From positions 40,414,415-40,478,414 of the forward strand of contig CM060175.1 of the NCBI GenBank assembly GCA_030549775.1: a stretch of 64,000 bases of DNA, in the 5' to 3' direction. Both the position numbers and the translations under genes were made by a program. This document shows, piece by piece, positions 60,252 to 64,000 of this stretch (position 1 is the first letter of the stretch; each line of letters begins with the position of its first letter). Source of the DNA: Tamarix chinensis. Taxonomy: Eukaryota; Streptophyta; Magnoliopsida; Caryophyllales; Tamaricaceae. The notes under the pieces are model-generated. The model was given only the letters and a program-made list of their open reading frames with translations. It ran no database searches and was not told the DNA's origin.

Positions 60252-62101
60252 TGATGAGTTCATATTTTGACACATTTTATACCCTTATAATCTTAGTTTT
60301 TGGTAGTTTTTTAACTAATGTAGGGGAATAATTATTGTTTTATGCTTAAGAGGTAAAAATTGCATAAATATTATTATTTAAGCTAAAATGATATAAATTA
60401 AGTAAATTTACAGTATAATATTATTTATTAATATTTAGTTAATTTTATTTTGCAGGTTTTATTTTAAAAAGAAATTAAAAAAAAAGAAACTTGACATTTG
60501 GACCAAAGGCCCGGAACAAAGAAACGACGATCGACAAAAGCCAAACAGGCCTTGAATGCACGAAATGAGAAGAAAAGTCAGCCATCAGGGATGACGTGGA
60601 AAATGAAGGAAACGGCACACAAAACAAAGAGAAAAGGAGTCAGCCGCAGCTGGGCTGACGTGGCACGAAACAGACCAAACGAGTCGCACAAGCTCTGAGG
60701 CGAAAAGGAAAAAAACGCACAAAAATTATAAATTGAGCGAGAAGAGCAGTGTGCGGCAGAGAGGGCACGTCTGGGGGACGGTAGAAGGCAGAGCCTTCAC
60801 AAGCTCTGTGGAGAGCGATGCAGAGGAGAGAACGTAACCTTCAGCACGGAAACCGAGGCAAACGAGGAGCACTCAGCGTACGGAAAAGGACGAACAGGAA
60901 GACAGATGCACGAAGTTCGAGGCGTGCAGCACAACAGCGCCTTCGACAGCCGTCAGCCGAGAAAGAAAAAAAAAAGAGAAATAGTTGCATGGAAATTCAA
61001 GGCAAAGAAAAAGAGAAAATTAGAGGAAATTTATACCGGTAGAATTTATTTCAGATAAAATTAATTTTTATCTGAATAAATTCTTAATCTTTTATCCAAA
61101 ATTAATTCCTGTTATTTCTTTCTCTTATTTTAAATTTATATTTTAGATAAATATTTCTGTGTAATTAATTCTTTAATTATGAGTGGCTGATTATTTATTG
61201 TTAGGGAATAATTTGAAACCCTAGATTAGAATTTGAATTATAATTTTATTTTCTTTGTTTCGTGAGATTGTTTCTTGACTCTATGTTAATTGCTATTGTT
61301 TATATGTATAATTCTGTCAAGTATAGTTTATTTGGTGCATGTCTTGTTCTGGTACCTCATAAGTGACACTATGTAGGATTATTTGCTTTCTAGGTGGCCA
61401 TCTAAATATACTAGAATTTATATGTATAAATTGCAGCTAGGTTAGATAACAATTCACCTAATCGTTTTGTGATTCTAACCGAAGTGGTAAAACGTTTCGA
61501 TACGTGTGGGTCAAGGAAAGGAAATACAGCTAAACATGTTTTTTGTACTAGTATGGGTACTTAGATTGACAGCCTTCCACTTACACTTAATGCATTAAAT
61601 CTAATTAAATATAGGAGCCGCTTGTTGCTGCTATACTGCTAGTATTTAATAGGGTTAATATTGGCGATTTATCGTATTAATTAATTAAGGGAAGTAATAT
61701 AAGGTGTGTAGACCTGCTTTTGGTGTGCAACTTGGTCGATCTCTTTCTCATGATTAAAAGATGACTTAGAAATAAATATTATATTTTCAACCTAATCTAG
61801 TGGTGGATTTTTATTTCCCTAACATATTTCTCATATCTGCGGGTTTCCCATTATTTCCCATTTTTATTATTATTAGTTTGTTTTATTTTATCCCTTTTAT
61901 TATTTTTATTTTTATAAACCCCCATTAGTATTTTTCTTATTTATTTATTTAGTGTTATTTAGGATTTTTAGGTTTAGTTTTATTTTTAAGCTAGTTAGAT
62001 AGAGGTGAGCCCTCTCAATCCCTGCCCTAGAACGATACCCTATTTACCAGTGCTACAATTGACAACAAGAGGGTTTAAATTGCGTGCCAGCTGCGGTCAC
62101 A
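60252..62101 (+). repeat. E-family LTR E3 (1850 bp), 3' LTR
   Basis: Starts TGATGAGTTCATATTTTG after the PPT and ends CAGCTGCGGTCACA. Conserved parts with E1 and E2 in reverse orientation include CTAGTGGTGGATTTT (61797-61811) and the CTACAATTGACAACAAGAGG end. Arg/Lys-rich frames at 60498-61042 come from purine-rich sequence that is CT-rich in E1 and E2. Confidence 0.75.
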
Positions 62102-62630
62102 CCATGGCCCCATGAGGTTAGGCAACTACTGACTATCCCTGAAAACCTGTACATGTCCCTATACTAGTGGGAATGAGCGGGTGACTAAGAAAACAAGTAT
62201 ATTAGTATGCTTTGTACTAAGGAATCTAAGTTACCTCCTCAATGGAGTTACAGACACACAATATTCTAGTATCATACACATGTCATACTAGCATTTTCAT
62301 GCATACTTCATATAAATAGGATATATGCTTTATCATGGTCACATTAGGCATAGGAAGTTCATATAATACATTACTCATCATGCTTAACACCATAGTTCTA
62401 CATCATACGTAATGGTATGCAAGCTACAAGTGGAATATCTAGCTAATAGTAAGGCTTTATTGATCCAGGCATGCAAATTTTTTCGTAGGCCATCCTCTAT
62501 ATCTCTCATTTTTAATAGGTCATTTATACATAAGCCATTATCTCTATTACTGTTCTTTGTATTTTACTCCATTTTTCTCTTTAATCACATTCTTATTTTC
62601 AAATGATGATTTGGAATACTTATTCAAATT

Positions 62631-62774
62631 ATTATCTAAATACTTATCCAGGTCATTATCCAAATGCTCATTCCAATTACTATCCAAATACTCATTCCAA
62701 TTACCATCTAAATACTCATTCCTATTATTATCCAAATACTTATTCCATCTCCAATCCAAATATTCATTTAAATT
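62631..62774. repeat. Six tandem units of 24 bp
   Basis: Units such as ATTATCCAAATACTCATTCC, then four more bases, repeat exactly every 24 bp. Because 24 is a multiple of three and the units lack stops, both strands stay open (an 8-residue repeat such as DNNWNEYL on the minus strand). No gene context. Confidence 0.9.
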
Positions 62775-63034
62775 ATTATTGGGAGATGGACTGTCTTACA
62801 CCCCATATTCTCATATACCATGGAAGTATATCCAAAGGAAGATGCAATATCATTGCCAAAACCTTGCTGAGGGGAAAAACAGTCAAGGGTGTAATGAATT
62901 AGCAAGATGAAAAAATAATTGTTAAGGAAACAAGCAATGGTTTCAATGAAGGTAACAAAAAGGGATATAATACGGTGCACTAATGTCAAATGATAGGTAT
63001 TAATAGGAAATGGAAGTTAACAAGGAATAATGTA

Positions 63035-63146
63035 AAGGAAGATTCAAACAAGTTGAGGTATGACCATTACTTAAAAATAGACACAAATTTAAGGAAGATT
63101 CAAACAAGTTGAGGCATGACCATTACTTAAAAATAGACACAAATTT
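63035..63146. repeat. Tandem duplication, 56 bp x 2
   Basis: AAGGAAGATTCAAACAAGTT... to ...GACACAAATTT is present twice head to tail with a single clear T/C difference (GAGGTATG against GAGGCATG). Confidence 0.92.
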
Positions 63147-64000
63147 AACCATGAAAGGGGGATCATGATGAAAAGGGTAATCCATTAAGGATGATCCACA
63201 CATATAGCATATAAAGGAAGGTTTAACCAAGATTACATACGGACAAAGGAGAGATCATTAAGAATAGCAAAAAAGGATATGGTTATTACCCTTTGAAATA
63301 AATTTATTCCAGTCTAGAACTGAGGTCACATTCGATGATGTCAATAAAACACAATAGTACCACAAAAAAATAACTACAATAAGACATTGAGTGAAAATAA
63401 AAGGTCCAATAGCATGATGTTCCTAAAAACCTACCTCAAGCTTACTCTCATGAACACCATCCTTTGTATAACCTCACTTGAATTGCTTGTGACCCAAGCA
63501 CAACAACCATTACACTAAATCTAATTACCCCAACAATCCTTTCCTAGGTGGCCCCTCTTGCATTATTTACAATTGTAGTGCCTCCCTAGATAGATCAAGT
63601 CATGTTGGAATGTAAATCCTCTCTACTGGTTACCATAGGTATAAACCCTCTTGATTCCATAGGAGTGTAGAAATTCCTCCTCTTCTTACATCTTTTCTCC
63701 CTCCATGCCTTAAAGTTGAAGCTCATGTATTCCCTCAAGCACTTTCTGATTCATAGATGTGAGGTCAGGTGATCAAGATCCCATTAGTAGTTCCCCTAAC
63801 CTAGTCTCAAGATTTTAACAAAAGCGATGAGTCTTCAACCTCTCACTTGCCTCCACCTCAAGTGTGAAACAAGCTAAGTCTTTAGACTGAAAATTGCTCC
63901 TATGAAGAGGATGAGTCACCACTGAGTTGTAATCCATGCGATTAAGAGTCTACCTTACCATGTAAGTAATTGGTCACAACTTGCACCTTCTTACTTTTTA

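Larger units (their letters stand above)
62102..64000. other. Unassigned repeat-like DNA at the right edge
   Basis: Apart from the two tandem repeats listed below, no ORF of note, terminal repeat, PBS or domain was recognised. Confidence 0.4.

Overview
The window looks like repeat-rich nuclear DNA of a flowering plant, probably a eudicot. It has long AT-rich intergenic stretches, GT-AG introns, Ty3/Gypsy elements primed by initiator-Met-tRNA-like sites, a copia gag remnant, a LINE end, MITE-like elements and only two recognisable host genes. The species cannot be told from the sequence. No prokaryotic, organellar, CRISPR or RNA gene was seen.

Layout. 1-5702: minus-strand Gypsy element (Gypsy-1) with one LTR, PBS, gag, protease, RT, RNase H and integrase, all broken by stops and frameshifts. 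About 6040-12681: minus-strand fragment of a giant LTR family (called F1 here) split by a plus-strand, apparently complete 5.4-kb F1 solo LTR (6170-11615). 12682-17626: a decayed Del/Tekay-like gag with PBS and a 3.1-kb LTR of a second family (F2). 17780-18090: copia gag remnant. 18556-27354: two LTRs of a third family (E, Athila/Tat-like), a MITE-like element and a third F1 copy lacking both ends (21229-24578). 27355-31250: unassigned DNA, an LTR-like block and a LINE 3' end.

Gene island, 31981-39123. A two-exon phytocyanin gene (plus) and a five-exon, probably plastid-targeted gene for a protein with a thioredoxin-like [2Fe-2S] domain and TPRs (minus) are arranged tail to tail. The first intron of the second gene holds an F2-like LTR of about 2.9 kb in the opposite orientation.

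39124-64000: AT-rich DNA and LTR fragments, then a readable nest. An F2 LTR (42974-43965, resuming at 58778-59315) was split by a CRM-like Gypsy element (Gypsy-2, 43967-58777). Gypsy-2 was later entered by an F2 solo LTR (48825-52331, TSD TTCAA) and a 5.6-kb F1 solo LTR (52688-58265, TSD CTTAC). An E-family LTR with its polypurine tract (60252-62101) and unassigned tandem-repeat DNA close the window.

The most unusual signal is inside F1. Three diverged copies share a TATA box, a conserved AG|GT, and a block of exactly 62 nt that follows a pyrimidine-rich AG and in two copies is followed by GTAAG. This suggests that these very long LTRs encode a spliced non-coding leader. F1 also carries higher-order minisatellites whose copy number and sequence differ between copies.
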